Shown piece after piece: positions 26,701 to 36,065 of a stretch of 62,526 nucleotides of DNA. Origin of the DNA: Cytophagales bacterium (GTDB taxonomy: Bacteria; Bacteroidota; Bacteroidia; Cytophagales; Cyclobacteriaceae); contig JAKSDQ010000111.1 of the NCBI GenBank assembly GCA_022360015.1, positions 1-62,526 of the forward strand, given 5' to 3'. The position numbers were made by a program, and so were the translations under genes. The number at the start of each line of letters is the position of its first letter. The first letter of the stretch is position 1. Under the pieces are notes generated by a model. It was not told the DNA's origin, did no database searches, and worked only from the letters and a program-made list of their open reading frames with translations.

Positions 26701-29700
26701 CGGTTATGCTGATATTCCTCACAACACGGTTGTATCCTATTCCCTGGATAAAGCCAACTACTATGTTGGTGATAAAGCGGCATTCACCATCGGTACGGCA
26801 TTAAAAGATGCGACCATCACCATAGATATTGAAAAGGCCCGCAAGGTGGTAAGTACGCAGGTGATCCATTTGTCCAATGATAGTTACACACTCCGGATTC
26901 CAATCGATCAAAATGACATCGGGGGATTTGCCATCCATTACCATTTGGTCAATTTCAATGATTTCAAAACAGGCACACAAATCGTGAATGTTTCAAAAAA
27001 AGAAGAACAACTGCAAATCGAGACGGCGACCTTTCGGGACAAATTGCTACCGGGAGCCAGGGAAACCTGGAATTTTAAGATCAAAGGGCCCAACAGGGGC
27101 AAGTTGGAAGCAGAAGTGCTGGCGGCTATGTATGATGCTTCCTTGGACCAGTTTAAACCGCACAAATGGCGTTTTAATCCTTTCCCAAAATCCACCTATC
27201 ATAGTCGTTACCGGAGCTATGCAAACAATAGTTTTGGGAATAATACTTTTATCTTGAGAAACTTATCATCCCCCTCGGTGTATGTAGGAGAACAACAATT
27301 CGATCGACTGGATTGGTTCGGATTTACCATTGACAATAATAAATACGCACAGTATCTGTACCTGAGCAGGTTGCGTGTGATTTATTTTGATACTACCGGA
27401 CAGGTTTCAAAAGTTTCGATTTCTAATAACTATCGACAACAAGCAGGGTTTATTTCAGGACATATCAGGAATATGGATGGGGAACCACTTCCCGGTGTCA
27501 ATGTCGTGGTCAAAGGCACCACCAGGGGCACAGTGACCGACACAAATGGCCAATACACCATTCGGGCAGCCAAAGGGGAAGAACTGGGATTCAGCTTTAT
27601 CGGTTTTGTGAGTGCCACGTCTGAAATTGGTAAAGGAAATATCATCGATGTGCAACTGGCAGAAGATGTAAACATGTTATCTGAGGTGGTGGTCTTAGGG
27701 CATGGTGTTCGGAAAAGGGCCAGTATTACCGGTTCTGTGGTCACAGTTGTACAGGAAGAGGTTATCCATGAGGACGTTTCATTCGAGGTCGCTCCCAGAT
27801 GGAAATTGGATGGAAGTGTTCCAGGTGTAAGTATCACCGATCATCTGGGCTTGGCGCGTTGGGTAACCCCGAAAGGTCATTCTGTTATTGATGGGGAAAA
27901 GGCTCCTTTATACATTGTAGATGGCGTGCCTGTGGAATCATCAAACATTTCAGAAAATGATCTGGCTTCTGTTTCTGTGTTAAAGGGGGATGCTGCCACA
28001 GCTTTATACGGTGCCAGGGGCGCTCATAGTGTCATCCTGATTATGACCAAATCGGGCCAAGAGAAAATAGATGAAGCGTTGGCCAAAGTCCGGGCCCGTA
28101 AGAATCTGAAAGAAATAGCTTTCTTTTATCCCCATTTAAAAACCGATAAAAAGGGGAAGGTCAGCTTTTCTTTCACCACACCTGAAGCACTTACCCGGTG
28201 GAAGCTGCAATTGCTGGCACACGACAAAAACCTGATCGCTACCACCAAAACGCTGCAAGCCATCACCACTAAAGACCTGATGATCACACCCAATACTCCC
28301 AGGTTTTTAAGACAGGGTGATCAGGTGGTTATTTCGGCGAAAATCACCAATCTGACCAACCGGGAAATGGAGGGCTTCATTGGCCTGCAGTTGAGCGACC
28401 CTTACTCGGGCGAAGCTACTGATGACCTGTTTCAAAATATTGAAAGAAATAAACCATTTAGCGTTAGTAGCCGTAGCAATACCGAAGTCTCCTGGCAGTT
28501 TGTGGTACCGGAAAACGCCAGCGCTCTGCAATACAAAATCGTAGCGAGGTCAGGTGACTTTAGCGATGGGGAACAAAACGCGCTGCCCATACTTTCCAAA
28601 CGCGTATTGGTGACAGAAACCCTGCCCATGCATGTAAAAACCGGTGAGTCCGGGACTTTTACCCTGAATAAACTGAAAAAGAACAACTCCCCGACACTCC
28701 GGCATCATCGGCTTACCCTGGAAGTGACTTCCAACCCAACGTGGTATGTGCTTCAGGCACTTCCTTACCTGATGGAATTTCCATACGAATGCGCAGAGCA
28801 AACTTTTGCCAGGTATTATGCCAATGCCCTGGCCTTGCACATTGTCAATCAGCACGATGACATTGAAAAGGTGTTTAAAAGCTGGGCTGAAAATGGTGGT
28901 TTGTCCGCTAACCTGGAGAAAAATGAAACATTTAAATCCATCATGGTACAGGAAACACCCTGGCTGCGCGATGCGCTTAGCGAGAAGCAGCAAAAGGAAC
29001 ATATCGCCAGGCTTTTTGATGGTGCACAAGTGCAACGATCGCTGGAATCTGCCATCTATCAGTTGGAGCAAATGCAACAGGGCGATGGTGGTTTCCCCTG
29101 GTTTAGTGGCAGCACCAGGGTTAATCGATACATCACCCAACACATCATTGCCGGATTGGCGCACCTGCAGCATCTGCATGTTGTTGATAAGAGTTATAAA
29201 ACCAAAGCCATCATCAGGAAGGGGTTAAAGTTTCTGGAAAGGGAGATTTTGAATGATTATAATTTATTGCGTGAAGGCGCTGAGCGCCAATATAATTCAA
29301 AAAGCGCCGTCGCTGAGTTTATGAATAAAAAGCATATTACTGCCCATCAAATACACTATCTGTACCTGCGTAGTTATTTCTCCGATTCAATGTTCACGGA
29401 TGAGGTCAGGCCCGCGATCCATTATTATAAAAATCAATCTTTTACTCACTGGCAAAACTTTGGCCCCTATATGCAGGGCATGATTGCCATTGAAAAATTC
29501 AGGTCTGGCCAGATAAAGAAGGCCAGGGCTATCCTCAATTCGCTCAAGGAAACCAGCATTACCCATGAGGAAATGGGCATGTATTGGAAAGCTAATGCGG
29601 ATAGCTGGCGATGGAACCATGCCCCCGTTGAAACCCAGGCCTTGTTGATAGAAGCATTCTCTGAAATTGAAGCCGGCGATACGACCATTTCGGACCAGGA

Positions 29701-30478
29701 GAAGCTGCAAACTATCGATCACCTGAAAATCTGGTTGCTAAAAAACAAGCAAACTAACCGATGGCATACCACCAAGTCTACTACTGAAGCCATCTACGCC
29801 TTGTTGCTAAAAGGCAGTGACTGGCTTTCCGTCACTGAGGAAGTGGATATAACGCTGGGCAGTGAGAGAATCACGGCAGCGTCATTGATCGGTAAACCCG
29901 AAATAGCCACGGGTTATTTCAAAAAATCATGGACAAGTCAGCAAATCGATCCGTCAATGAGTGAAGTAAACCTTACCAAAAAAGAAAAAGGCACGGCCTG
30001 GGCCGGATTGTATTGGCAGTATTTTGAGGATCTGGATAAAATCACACCGGCAGAAACACCACTGAAACTGTCAAAATCACTTTTCAGGGTTTCTTATACG
30101 GAAGCAGGGGAATTGCTTCATGAAGTATCCGACACTATGAAACTCAATGTGGGTGACCTGGTACGGGTACGTATTGTGTTAACGGCTGACAGGCCCATGG
30201 AATTTGTACATATGAAAGACATGCGTGCAGCAGGAACAGAACCCGTCAATGTGTTATCAACCTATAAATGGCAGGATGGCCTGGGTTATTATGAAAGCAC
30301 CCGCGATGCTTCCACCGACTTTTTTTTCGACCAATTACCGAAAGGCGTGTATGTCTTCGAATATGATCTCAGAATAAACAACCGCGGCAATTTTTCAAAC
30401 GGCATCACAAGCATTCAGAGTATGTATGCTCCTGAATTTAGCAGTCACAGTGAGGGGGTAAGATTGGTGGTGGAATGA
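23771..30478 (+). CDS. Giant alpha-2-macroglobulin-like protein with embedded carboxypeptidase-regulatory and TonB-plug domains, 2235 aa
   Basis: The signal peptide MKRFLRLAPLFFLTTPWIFGQ exports it. An N-terminal helical region (about 25-400) precedes macroglobulin-like domains; the MG2 block starts near 590 (ILTDRSIYRPGQNVFFKGIL). Residues about 1228-1305 form a CarboxypepD_reg-like domain (GHIRNMDGEPLPGVNVVVKG), and 1308-1430 a SusC-type plug (GVRKRASITGSVV, APLYIVDGVPVESSN, VLKGDAATALYGARGA). The alpha-2-macroglobulin domain then follows from 1447 (FTTPEALTRWKLQLLAHD). The thioester motif is C1674-A-E-Q1677 in FPYECAEQTFARY and looks intact, so it could trap proteases covalently. No outer-membrane barrel follows the plug. 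The frame is continuous, and no partner gene is adjacent. Confidence 0.9.
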   Translation: MKRFLRLAPLFFLTTPWIFGQEKPDFYTSQWSEVHKYELAYLPESALAKTDSIYIHAKNDNNYVQLVKAMIFQAKFATTLKEDHEIHIVNHFKKEMASSETPLRNILESMLAHIYWQYYQKNRWKFYRRTRTGEKVNKEDFRTWDLSTIFQEIHDHFQNSLQNPAHLQAIDLGEIDELLIKYQGSGQYRPTLYDFIAHNALAFYTVSESSLTQPVDKFEMRDEGYFNDPDFNESPITTDSLSLDLNALRIYRQLCRFHELRKDTSAYVMLEVERLAFLKNHGIFDDPDQLYIDALHKLKDKFGTHPGSTLIDFKLAEILFKQGAAYSPNKNDAPQFKKKEALIICEQAIHKFPESTGARQCRELKNRILTPALSLVAEGFIPINTPSRILVRYANLDHLQFSVWRIREDQKIEYRHLKNDSSALAFIGQLKQLEFWDFNMTDLNDYQEHTTEAVLPPLPQGQYIIIAKAPDLENVYGYALTQITDLVLVENSMSKINRYQVLDRNNGSPVEGANIHFSNLRSNNNRPDFDKTLTTDEKGFAMVKKDDHHYDDLRAMVTAGSDTARFGNYHISRDYYIKGEENDIQPIHAKPFILTDRSIYRPGQNVFFKGILTKKQGDKLSVVPGEFVEVYFNDPNDDEISYLRLKTNEFGSFSGEFKIPSKGLTGKYNISAEEDVEGDSQFYDDEIDDFEWNEAYISVEEYKRPRFEVSFEAVTNSFKLKDTVSIEGKAIAFTGAAVTNAKVVYKVTRTVRYPPWYYWRNRQSYITSPSREITSGETTTTSDGFFLIDFKAIPDEQVPEDEFPVFKYRITADVTDINGETRSAEAIVKVGYHTMDISIDTPDIITKNRKGQPVKLKAQNLNGQKMNAKGTLRVYRLRFADKILRDRPWPAPDLPVLSKEAFLKLFPHDAYGQDAGKKEQARGKLVYSSPFDTASGDSILLPVDKHWQVGDYVIEVESKDEFDQPVTGKRKFGLRDAGYADIPHNTVVSYSLDKANYYVGDKAAFTIGTALKDATITIDIEKARKVVSTQVIHLSNDSYTLRIPIDQNDIGGFAIHYHLVNFNDFKTGTQIVNVSKKEEQLQIETATFRDKLLPGARETWNFKIKGPNRGKLEAEVLAAMYDASLDQFKPHKWRFNPFPKSTYHSRYRSYANNSFGNNTFILRNLSSPSVYVGEQQFDRLDWFGFTIDNNKYAQYLYLSRLRVIYFDTTGQVSKVSISNNYRQQAGFISGHIRNMDGEPLPGVNVVVKGTTRGTVTDTNGQYTIRAAKGEELGFSFIGFVSATSEIGKGNIIDVQLAEDVNMLSEVVVLGHGVRKRASITGSVVTVVQEEVIHEDVSFEVAPRWKLDGSVPGVSITDHLGLARWVTPKGHSVIDGEKAPLYIVDGVPVESSNISENDLASVSVLKGDAATALYGARGAHSVILIMTKSGQEKIDEALAKVRARKNLKEIAFFYPHLKTDKKGKVSFSFTTPEALTRWKLQLLAHDKNLIATTKTLQAITTKDLMITPNTPRFLRQGDQVVISAKITNLTNREMEGFIGLQLSDPYSGEATDDLFQNIERNKPFSVSSRSNTEVSWQFVVPENASALQYKIVARSGDFSDGEQNALPILSKRVLVTETLPMHVKTGESGTFTLNKLKKNNSPTLRHHRLTLEVTSNPTWYVLQALPYLMEFPYECAEQTFARYYANALALHIVNQHDDIEKVFKSWAENGGLSANLEKNETFKSIMVQETPWLRDALSEKQQKEHIARLFDGAQVQRSLESAIYQLEQMQQGDGGFPWFSGSTRVNRYITQHIIAGLAHLQHLHVVDKSYKTKAIIRKGLKFLEREILNDYNLLREGAERQYNSKSAVAEFMNKKHITAHQIHYLYLRSYFSDSMFTDEVRPAIHYYKNQSFTHWQNFGPYMQGMIAIEKFRSGQIKKARAILNSLKETSITHEEMGMYWKANADSWRWNHAPVETQALLIEAFSEIEAGDTTISDQEKLQTIDHLKIWLLKNKQTNRWHTTKSTTEAIYALLLKGSDWLSVTEEVDITLGSERITAASLIGKPEIATGYFKKSWTSQQIDPSMSEVNLTKKEKGTAWAGLYWQYFEDLDKITPAETPLKLSKSLFRVSYTEAGELLHEVSDTMKLNVGDLVRVRIVLTADRPMEFVHMKDMRAAGTEPVNVLSTYKWQDGLGYYESTRDASTDFFFDQLPKGVYVFEYDLRINNRGNFSNGITSIQSMYAPEFSSHSEGVRLVVE

Positions 30479-30634
30479 AAGATTCCTATGAAATCATCAC
30501 AAGCCCCGGATGCATACCATAAAATAATTGTCAATTATCAATTGTCCATTACCACTTACGTCTGGTTGTTAAAAAAAATGGTACTTATTTGTTTGCATTT
30601 GTCTTAGCATAAAAGCCCGCTTTTCATCAAAACA

Positions 30635-31639
30635 TCAGTTTACCGATTTTCGGCGGCATGATTTTAATGCTGTGGGCGTCACACCGTAACGTTTTTTAAA
30701 GGCTGTTGAAAAATGCTGAGGATTCTTGTAACCCACTATGGCCGAAACTTCGGCAACAGATACATCATCTTTTATCAATTTTTCTTTAGCGTGATTCATT
30801 TTGAGCTCGTTCAGGTACTGAAACACCGTTTTTCCAAATACTTCCTTGAACCCTTTCTTTAAGGTAAACTCGTTGGTACCCACCGCAGTCGCCAGGCTGT
30901 GCAATGAATGATAATGATCCATTTTTTTCAATAGCAACTCCCTGACCTCATGCATTTTTTCTATATCTCTGGGCAATAGTTTTGATGTCTGATGTTTATC
31001 AAAGTAAGCCATTTGTTCCAGTTGAAGCAGCAGTAATTCCATCACCTTGGATTCTAAAAACATTTTTTTGAATTCCCCGGCACGGTCACATTTGAGGATG
31101 TCATGAATGATCAATAACATCTGCGCAGTGATCGGGTAATTTCTGGTGCTGAGTCGGGCAGTACATTTTTGGTCGATGGCTTGTTTAAAGTTTTTGAACA
31201 TAGCCAGTCCTTCGGGCAGGCGTTTTGTGAAGAATTCCGGCAGCAGATTTATTTCAAAAGTTTTCATCCCTCCGTATGACCAGTCTGAAGTGCCATTAAA
31301 TGCCGAGGCGTAAACAATATTATGCTGACCACCCCTGAACTCATATATCTGGCTTGAGAAAGATTCCCTGGTAAGTGTGTGCCCGGCTAGCGCAAAGTGC
31401 ATTTCTATCGTTTCAAAGTCGCTTAAAAATCTGACCGAGGTAGCATTGGCAAGACTGAAATTCCCGTAGCCTATATGCATGCCATTGAAAAAAATCTCAT
31501 GGTAGTAGCCTTCACCCAGCCATTGTCCTGCGTTGAAGGTCCTCTCGATAATATCACCGTTCGCCTTCCCAAAATTATCGGGATAACTGTTTTCAGCAAA
31601 TAGTTCTTCGAGATCTGTAAGTTCTATCCGGGTTTTCAA
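30635..31639 (-). CDS. AraC-family regulator, PchR-like, 334 aa
   Basis: The C-terminal double helix-turn-helix is clear (HSLATAVGTNEFTLKKGFKE, then VSVAEVSAIVGYKNPQHFST), with QYLNELKMNHAKEKL between. The N-terminal 200 residues resemble the ligand domain of PchR-type activators (FNGMHIGYGNFSLANA, IEMHFALAGHTLTRES). PchR relatives sense a ferric siderophore and activate its receptor gene. This one is divergent from a TonB receptor (149 bp between starts), and the spacer holds a Fur-like palindrome, which fits that model. The ligand is unknown. Confidence 0.87.
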   Translation of the reverse strand: MKTRIELTDLEELFAENSYPDNFGKANGDIIERTFNAGQWLGEGYYHEIFFNGMHIGYGNFSLANATSVRFLSDFETIEMHFALAGHTLTRESFSSQIYEFRGGQHNIVYASAFNGTSDWSYGGMKTFEINLLPEFFTKRLPEGLAMFKNFKQAIDQKCTARLSTRNYPITAQMLLIIHDILKCDRAGEFKKMFLESKVMELLLLQLEQMAYFDKHQTSKLLPRDIEKMHEVRELLLKKMDHYHSLHSLATAVGTNEFTLKKGFKEVFGKTVFQYLNELKMNHAKEKLIKDDVSVAEVSAIVGYKNPQHFSTAFKKRYGVTPTALKSCRRKSVN

Positions 31640-31679
31640 TTTTCTTTATACGTAAGTTTTATTCCGTTTTGCGTAGGCC

Positions 31680-31731
31680 TTTGAACCTTTCAAACATCTA
31701 TATTTGCGTGTATTTAGAATCATTCTAAATA
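31680..31731 (+). promoter_or_regulatory. Promoter and Fur-like operator of the TonB-DoxX-MATE operon
   Basis: TATATTTG (31699-31706) matches the Bacteroidota -7 box TAnnTTTG, with TTTG at 31680-31683 as a possible -33 element (spacing 15, slightly short). Five bases downstream lies the palindrome ATTTAGAATCATTCTAAAT (31712-31730; 31711-31731 if extended by one pair), placed where a repressor would cover the transcription start. It is 58 bp before the receptor start. Confidence 0.75.
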
Positions 31732-31788
31732 ATGAAATTAAAGATAAAAAATCTAAACCAAAATAACAATTAATGCAACAATATTGCA

Positions 31789-34188
31789 ATGATGAGAAAA
31801 CTATTCCTATTTCTTTTCTTGATTATCAGTTCCACAGCATTTGGGCAATATCGGTTATCAGGTAAAATAACAGATCGAGCCGGCGAAGGATTGCCCGGCG
31901 CTACGATACAGCTACTCAATACAGTTAAAGGCGCTGTATCGGATACAGCGGGTGACTTTTCAATTGAAGCCATACAACCAGGAGTCTATTTTGTCAGCGT
32001 CAACTTTGTGGGCTATCAGCCTCTGCAAAAAAAATTGGAGATAACCGGAGATCTCGAACTGGATTTTGAACTATCTGCTGCTATCATGCAACTTGGTGAA
32101 ATCATTGTAACCGCCAATAAACAGCTTCAAAACATTCAGGAGACGCCTATAGCCATGACAGCCATAGGGCCTAAGCAGATAGAGCAATTGCAGATCAATG
32201 AATTGGTAGAGCTAAACCGGGTTGCTGCCAACTTCAAGTCGTACGACGATGGCGGTGGCAACTTTCAAACCTTTGCCAGCCGTGGTATTTATTCTGTCGA
32301 TTTAACCCCGGCCATCGGTTTATATGTGGATGATGTTCCTTTCTTTAATGTATTTGGTTTTCCGACATTGTTTTCAGATATTGAACGTATAGAAGTGCTA
32401 AAAGGGCCCCAAGGCACCCTTTATGGTAGAAATGCCCTTGCGGGAGCGGTAAATATAATTACCAAAAGGCCTACGAACACCACGAACGGATTTGTCAGGT
32501 TCGGTTATGGCAATCTTAACCAACTTAATGCGGCTGCCGGGGTGAGTTTCCCTTTACTCCGGGAAAAAGTCTATGCCAGAATTCATGGAAATTTCATGCA
32601 GCGAGACGGATACATTGACAATGTGGCGCTCAACACTGATAACCTCCTGAGCCGGGAAACCCTTTCAGGTGGTTTGCGTCTTAGTTACTTCCCTTCGGAA
32701 AGACTGCATGTCGAACTACATACGAATATCGAGGACAGAAAAGTAGATGCGTACGCTTTGGTGGGTGGTTACCGCTTTCCGGGAATCCTATTGGATTCCC
32801 TTTTGAACAATCATCCTTATGAGGTCAATTTTAACCGGCAGGGATTATACCATACAACTACCGGTAGCGGTGCCTTGAAAGTCAAGTATGAATTGCCTAA
32901 AATGACCATCAACGCTATCACTGCCTTACAGGCATATAATAACGATATTGACAACGACGATTTTGATTTTACCCCATTTGACCTACAATATATTGAAGAG
33001 GGAAACAGAACCCAGACAACCATCAGCGAAGAGTTAAGATTTAATTCCAACGGCGAGTCGAAATTAAAATGGATTGCAGGGGTCTATTTTTATCATGTCT
33101 CCATAGATAATCGCCGACCCATGGTAAACACTGCCCTGGCAGGAAACTCTGTGGGTGAATTCACACAAATCACGGACAGCGAAATCAATCAAACAGGGCT
33201 GGCTCTTTTTGGGCAGGTCGATTACAAGCTAACGGACAGGTTGGGGCTTTTGGCCGGACTGCGTTTCGAGCGGGAAAAAAGTGAATTAGAAGTCATCCGA
33301 AATCATTTTCAAAACGGAGAACGCTTTGAAGCACCTGACAACACCGTGCCCGGTGCTGCCGGTCCTGAAGCCTTTCCTATATTAAACGCACAATTCAGTG
33401 CCGAAGAACATTTTGAGGCTGTTTCTCCTAAAATCGGAGCTACTTACAACATGTCTGACAATGCGTTTGTATTCGGTCATGCTACGCGGGGATACCGGCC
33501 CGGTGGACTCAACGAGTTTGTAGATCGTTTGGATGATGCAAAATTCGATCCTGAATTCAGTTGGAATTATGAGATCGGGCTTAAAACTTCCTGGTTTAAC
33601 AACAAGCTCAGGGCGAACCTCACTGGCTTCTACATTACCTGGCGAGATCAGCAGCTATTTACCCTCTTAGACGTTAACAATCTTCTTTTCGGTATGCAGA
33701 ACTTAGGTAAATCGATTAGCCGGGGGCTGGAGCTCGAAACCGAATGGGTACTGCTGAAGGGGCTTAATCTGGTTGCTAATGTTGGCTACCTGTCCACAGA
33801 AATCAAAGACTTTGAAGTAATAAGTTCCTCAGGAGATGTTATCGATAACAATGGCAATCGCCAGGGATACGCTCCTGAATGGAACGGAAATCTGGCTGTT
33901 AACTATGATTGGCAGGTTAATCAGCACACCACTATTTTTTTGGGGGTTGATTACATATTTCAGTCTGAAATGTTTTTTGATCCTGAAAACACCGTACGTC
34001 AGGAAGCTTATGCGTTGTTAAATGGCCGGGCAGGTATCTCTTATCACAGATATGAATTATCACTATGGGGTAAAAACATCACTGATAAGGTGTATTTTAG
34101 CTATGGTTATGGAGTAGAAGGTACCGCCGGCTTTGCCAATTACGGATTACCACAAACCTATGGATCAACATTAGCAGTCAGGTTTTAA
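31789..34188 (+). CDS. TonB-dependent siderophore-type receptor, 799 aa
   Basis: A signal peptide (LFLFLFLIISSTAFGQ) is followed by a CarboxypepD_reg-like domain (LSGKITDRAGEGLPGATIQL, residues about 22-105). The plug domain comes next (PIAMTAIGPKQIEQLQ ... IERIEVLKGPQGTLYGRNA, about 115-225), then a 22-strand barrel ending in GSTLAVRF with the terminal phenylalanine. The length and plug sequence are of the iron-siderophore class rather than SusC. The first methionine is doubled (MM), so the start is uncertain by one codon. It is the first gene of a tight operon, with the next start abutting its stop, and is probably iron-repressed through the palindrome at 31711. Confidence 0.92.
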   Translation: MMRKLFLFLFLIISSTAFGQYRLSGKITDRAGEGLPGATIQLLNTVKGAVSDTAGDFSIEAIQPGVYFVSVNFVGYQPLQKKLEITGDLELDFELSAAIMQLGEIIVTANKQLQNIQETPIAMTAIGPKQIEQLQINELVELNRVAANFKSYDDGGGNFQTFASRGIYSVDLTPAIGLYVDDVPFFNVFGFPTLFSDIERIEVLKGPQGTLYGRNALAGAVNIITKRPTNTTNGFVRFGYGNLNQLNAAAGVSFPLLREKVYARIHGNFMQRDGYIDNVALNTDNLLSRETLSGGLRLSYFPSERLHVELHTNIEDRKVDAYALVGGYRFPGILLDSLLNNHPYEVNFNRQGLYHTTTGSGALKVKYELPKMTINAITALQAYNNDIDNDDFDFTPFDLQYIEEGNRTQTTISEELRFNSNGESKLKWIAGVYFYHVSIDNRRPMVNTALAGNSVGEFTQITDSEINQTGLALFGQVDYKLTDRLGLLAGLRFEREKSELEVIRNHFQNGERFEAPDNTVPGAAGPEAFPILNAQFSAEEHFEAVSPKIGATYNMSDNAFVFGHATRGYRPGGLNEFVDRLDDAKFDPEFSWNYEIGLKTSWFNNKLRANLTGFYITWRDQQLFTLLDVNNLLFGMQNLGKSISRGLELETEWVLLKGLNLVANVGYLSTEIKDFEVISSSGDVIDNNGNRQGYAPEWNGNLAVNYDWQVNQHTTIFLGVDYIFQSEMFFDPENTVRQEAYALLNGRAGISYHRYELSLWGKNITDKVYFSYGYGVEGTAGFANYGLPQTYGSTLAVRF

Positions 34189-34605
34189 ATGAAAATTGCC
34201 ACTTACATTATCCGTTTTCTTTTAGCGGCCCTGTTCATATGGACGGGCATTGAAAAACTTTTTCTTCCTTATAATCCCTCTGTTTTCAAGTCAGACACCG
34301 GGATGACGGATCCCCGGTTTTTTGAGTTTTACGATTTACTGCAAGCTACCGGTTACCTCTATTTTGTAGGGTTTTTCCAATTATTCAATGGGGTGTTGCT
34401 CATTTTTAGACAGACCTATTTGCTGGGGGCGGTGATGATGGTGCCATTGATGCTTTGCCTGTTAATGACGCATATATTCATTTCACGGTATATGGATTTT
34501 ATCATTTTCGATGCCGTCATGTTTTCTCTCAATAGCTTCCTGGTATTCCGACATTATAAAATCTTAAAAGCAACCTTTCTCAAATCTCAAAGCGTATGGA
34601 TTTAA
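34189..34605 (+). CDS. DoxX-like four-helix membrane protein, 138 aa
   Basis: Four predicted transmembrane segments: YIIRFLLAALFIWTGIEKLF, LYFVGFFQLFNGVLLIF, LLGAVMMVPLMLCLLMTHIF and IIFDAVMFSLNSFLVF. TGIEKLF and the spacing match DoxX/DoxD-like inner-membrane proteins. It begins at the base after the receptor stop and overlaps the MATE gene by 10 bp, so all three are translated from one message. Its role in metal or siderophore traffic is only suggested by context. Confidence 0.75.
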   Translation: MKIATYIIRFLLAALFIWTGIEKLFLPYNPSVFKSDTGMTDPRFFEFYDLLQATGYLYFVGFFQLFNGVLLIFRQTYLLGAVMMVPLMLCLLMTHIFISRYMDFIIFDAVMFSLNSFLVFRHYKILKATFLKSQSVWI

Positions 34606-35966
34606 AAAATCAACAAAAGGAACTGATACTGAACGCCGGACTAACCAAAGTCATGTGGCATCTCTCTTTACCGGCGATCCTGGCCATGGTACTTTTTGGT
34701 CTGAATGCCTTTATGGACACGGTATATATAGGACAACTGATGGATGAAATAGCCTTGGCAGGCGTCGCTTTGGCCTACCCGCTTGCATCGATTATGATGG
34801 GTTTTGGTGCATGGGCCGGTACCGGTGCTGCTAATTTGCTCAGTATTGCCCTTGGAAAGAACGATACCCAAACGCAGGAAAGAATCCTAGGCAACACAAC
34901 CCTGATGATACTGATTACAACGGCCATCTTTGCCATACCATCCTACTACATGGCTGAGCCTTTGATTAGCATGATGGGTGGCAATGGACAAGTGCTGGCC
35001 TATGGGGTCAGTTATTTTAAAACGACCTTATTAGCGTCACCCTTCTGGATTTATGGCCTGGGACTTAACTTTATCATACGCGGGGAAGGAAAAATGAAAA
35101 CCGCTGCTTTGATGATGAGCTACGGTCTGATCGTTAACCTGATACTTACACCCATCTTTATTCATTATTTCGATTTGGGGGTAGCTGGTGCTGCATGGGC
35201 AACCAATATCGGTATGCTCATTTATTGTATTGTCGGTTATTTCTACTTTTATCGCAGAAAAGCCTCTTTCAGTTGTGATATCAACTCGCTGGTATATGAC
35301 AAAACTGTTTTTCAGTCTATCTTAAAAATGGGTTTTCCGGGTTTCATTTTAACGATCATGAGCCTGGTGCAGGCCATTGTTGTATTTAATGCCATCGTAG
35401 GTGTTGGAAACGACACCGATCTGGCATTTTTCGCAGCGGCCAACCGGATATTACTATTCATCATGACCCCGTTAATTGGTTTTATGCGAGCGCTGCAGCC
35501 TGTTGTCGGTATAAACTTCGGTGCAGGGCTGTACACCCGCGTGAAAGACAGCTTTATCCTTTTTACCAAAACAGGTTTTTTCATCGTTGCCCCTTTTTGG
35601 TTAATGCTTACGATATTTCCGGAAGCTTCTATCCGCCTGGTGCTTCCTGGTATGGCGTTCTCCATGCAGGATCTTTTCAACTTAAGGATTTATATGCTGG
35701 TGTTGCCGGTATTACCATTTGTATTGATGTCGATGACTTTTTTCCCGGCGATTAATGAGGAAAAGTACGGAAGTATTATCGGTTTGGCCCGGCAACTGGT
35801 GTTTTATGTACCTGTGATGTTGATACTTCCCAGGTATTTTGGTATTGACTGGGTCTACTATGGCTCGACACTGATCGATTTGGCAGTCGGAATCTGGATA
35901 TTCCTGGTGGTCAAAAAGTTATTTGCGAAACTGAAGGTGCCTCCTGTACCATCCAAACCGGCATGA
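34596..35966 (+). CDS. MATE-family efflux transporter, 456 aa
   Basis: Twelve predicted membrane helices in two pseudo-symmetrical halves. Conserved family stretches include LPAILAMVLFGLNAFMDTVY at the start and IRGEGKMKTAALMM after helix 6, and the matching second-half entry MGFPGFILTIMSLVQAIVVF. MATE pumps exchange Na+ or H+ for organic compounds. Co-transcription with a siderophore receptor suggests export of an endogenous siderophore or of the stripped ligand. That is inference, since no biosynthesis genes are present. Confidence 0.88.
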   Translation: MDLKNQQKELILNAGLTKVMWHLSLPAILAMVLFGLNAFMDTVYIGQLMDEIALAGVALAYPLASIMMGFGAWAGTGAANLLSIALGKNDTQTQERILGNTTLMILITTAIFAIPSYYMAEPLISMMGGNGQVLAYGVSYFKTTLLASPFWIYGLGLNFIIRGEGKMKTAALMMSYGLIVNLILTPIFIHYFDLGVAGAAWATNIGMLIYCIVGYFYFYRRKASFSCDINSLVYDKTVFQSILKMGFPGFILTIMSLVQAIVVFNAIVGVGNDTDLAFFAAANRILLFIMTPLIGFMRALQPVVGINFGAGLYTRVKDSFILFTKTGFFIVAPFWLMLTIFPEASIRLVLPGMAFSMQDLFNLRIYMLVLPVLPFVLMSMTFFPAINEEKYGSIIGLARQLVFYVPVMLILPRYFGIDWVYYGSTLIDLAVGIWIFLVVKKLFAKLKVPPVPSKPA

Positions 35967-36004
35967 CTGGTTTGGAAAAGAAAGCATGCCCATTTTTCTT
36001 TTCA
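35954..36004 (+). terminator. Two weak hairpins between MATE and ABC genes
   Basis: CCAAACC / GGTTTGG (35954-35976, spanning the MATE stop) is followed by GAAAAGAAA / TTTCTTTTC (35976-36004). The stems are AT-rich, so this may be a weak terminator. It hints that the ABC pair downstream is a separate unit. Confidence 0.35.
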
Positions 36005-36065
36005 AAGCACTTAAAAATTTACCGAGATATTTATTAGCTGAATACAAACATCAACTTTATTAACC

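Noticed and set aside
28550-29179. 209-codon reverse open frame inside the alpha-2-macroglobulin gene
   Set aside because: It is antisense to the conserved thioester region, its composition is not protein-family-like, and the forward frame is clearly coding.
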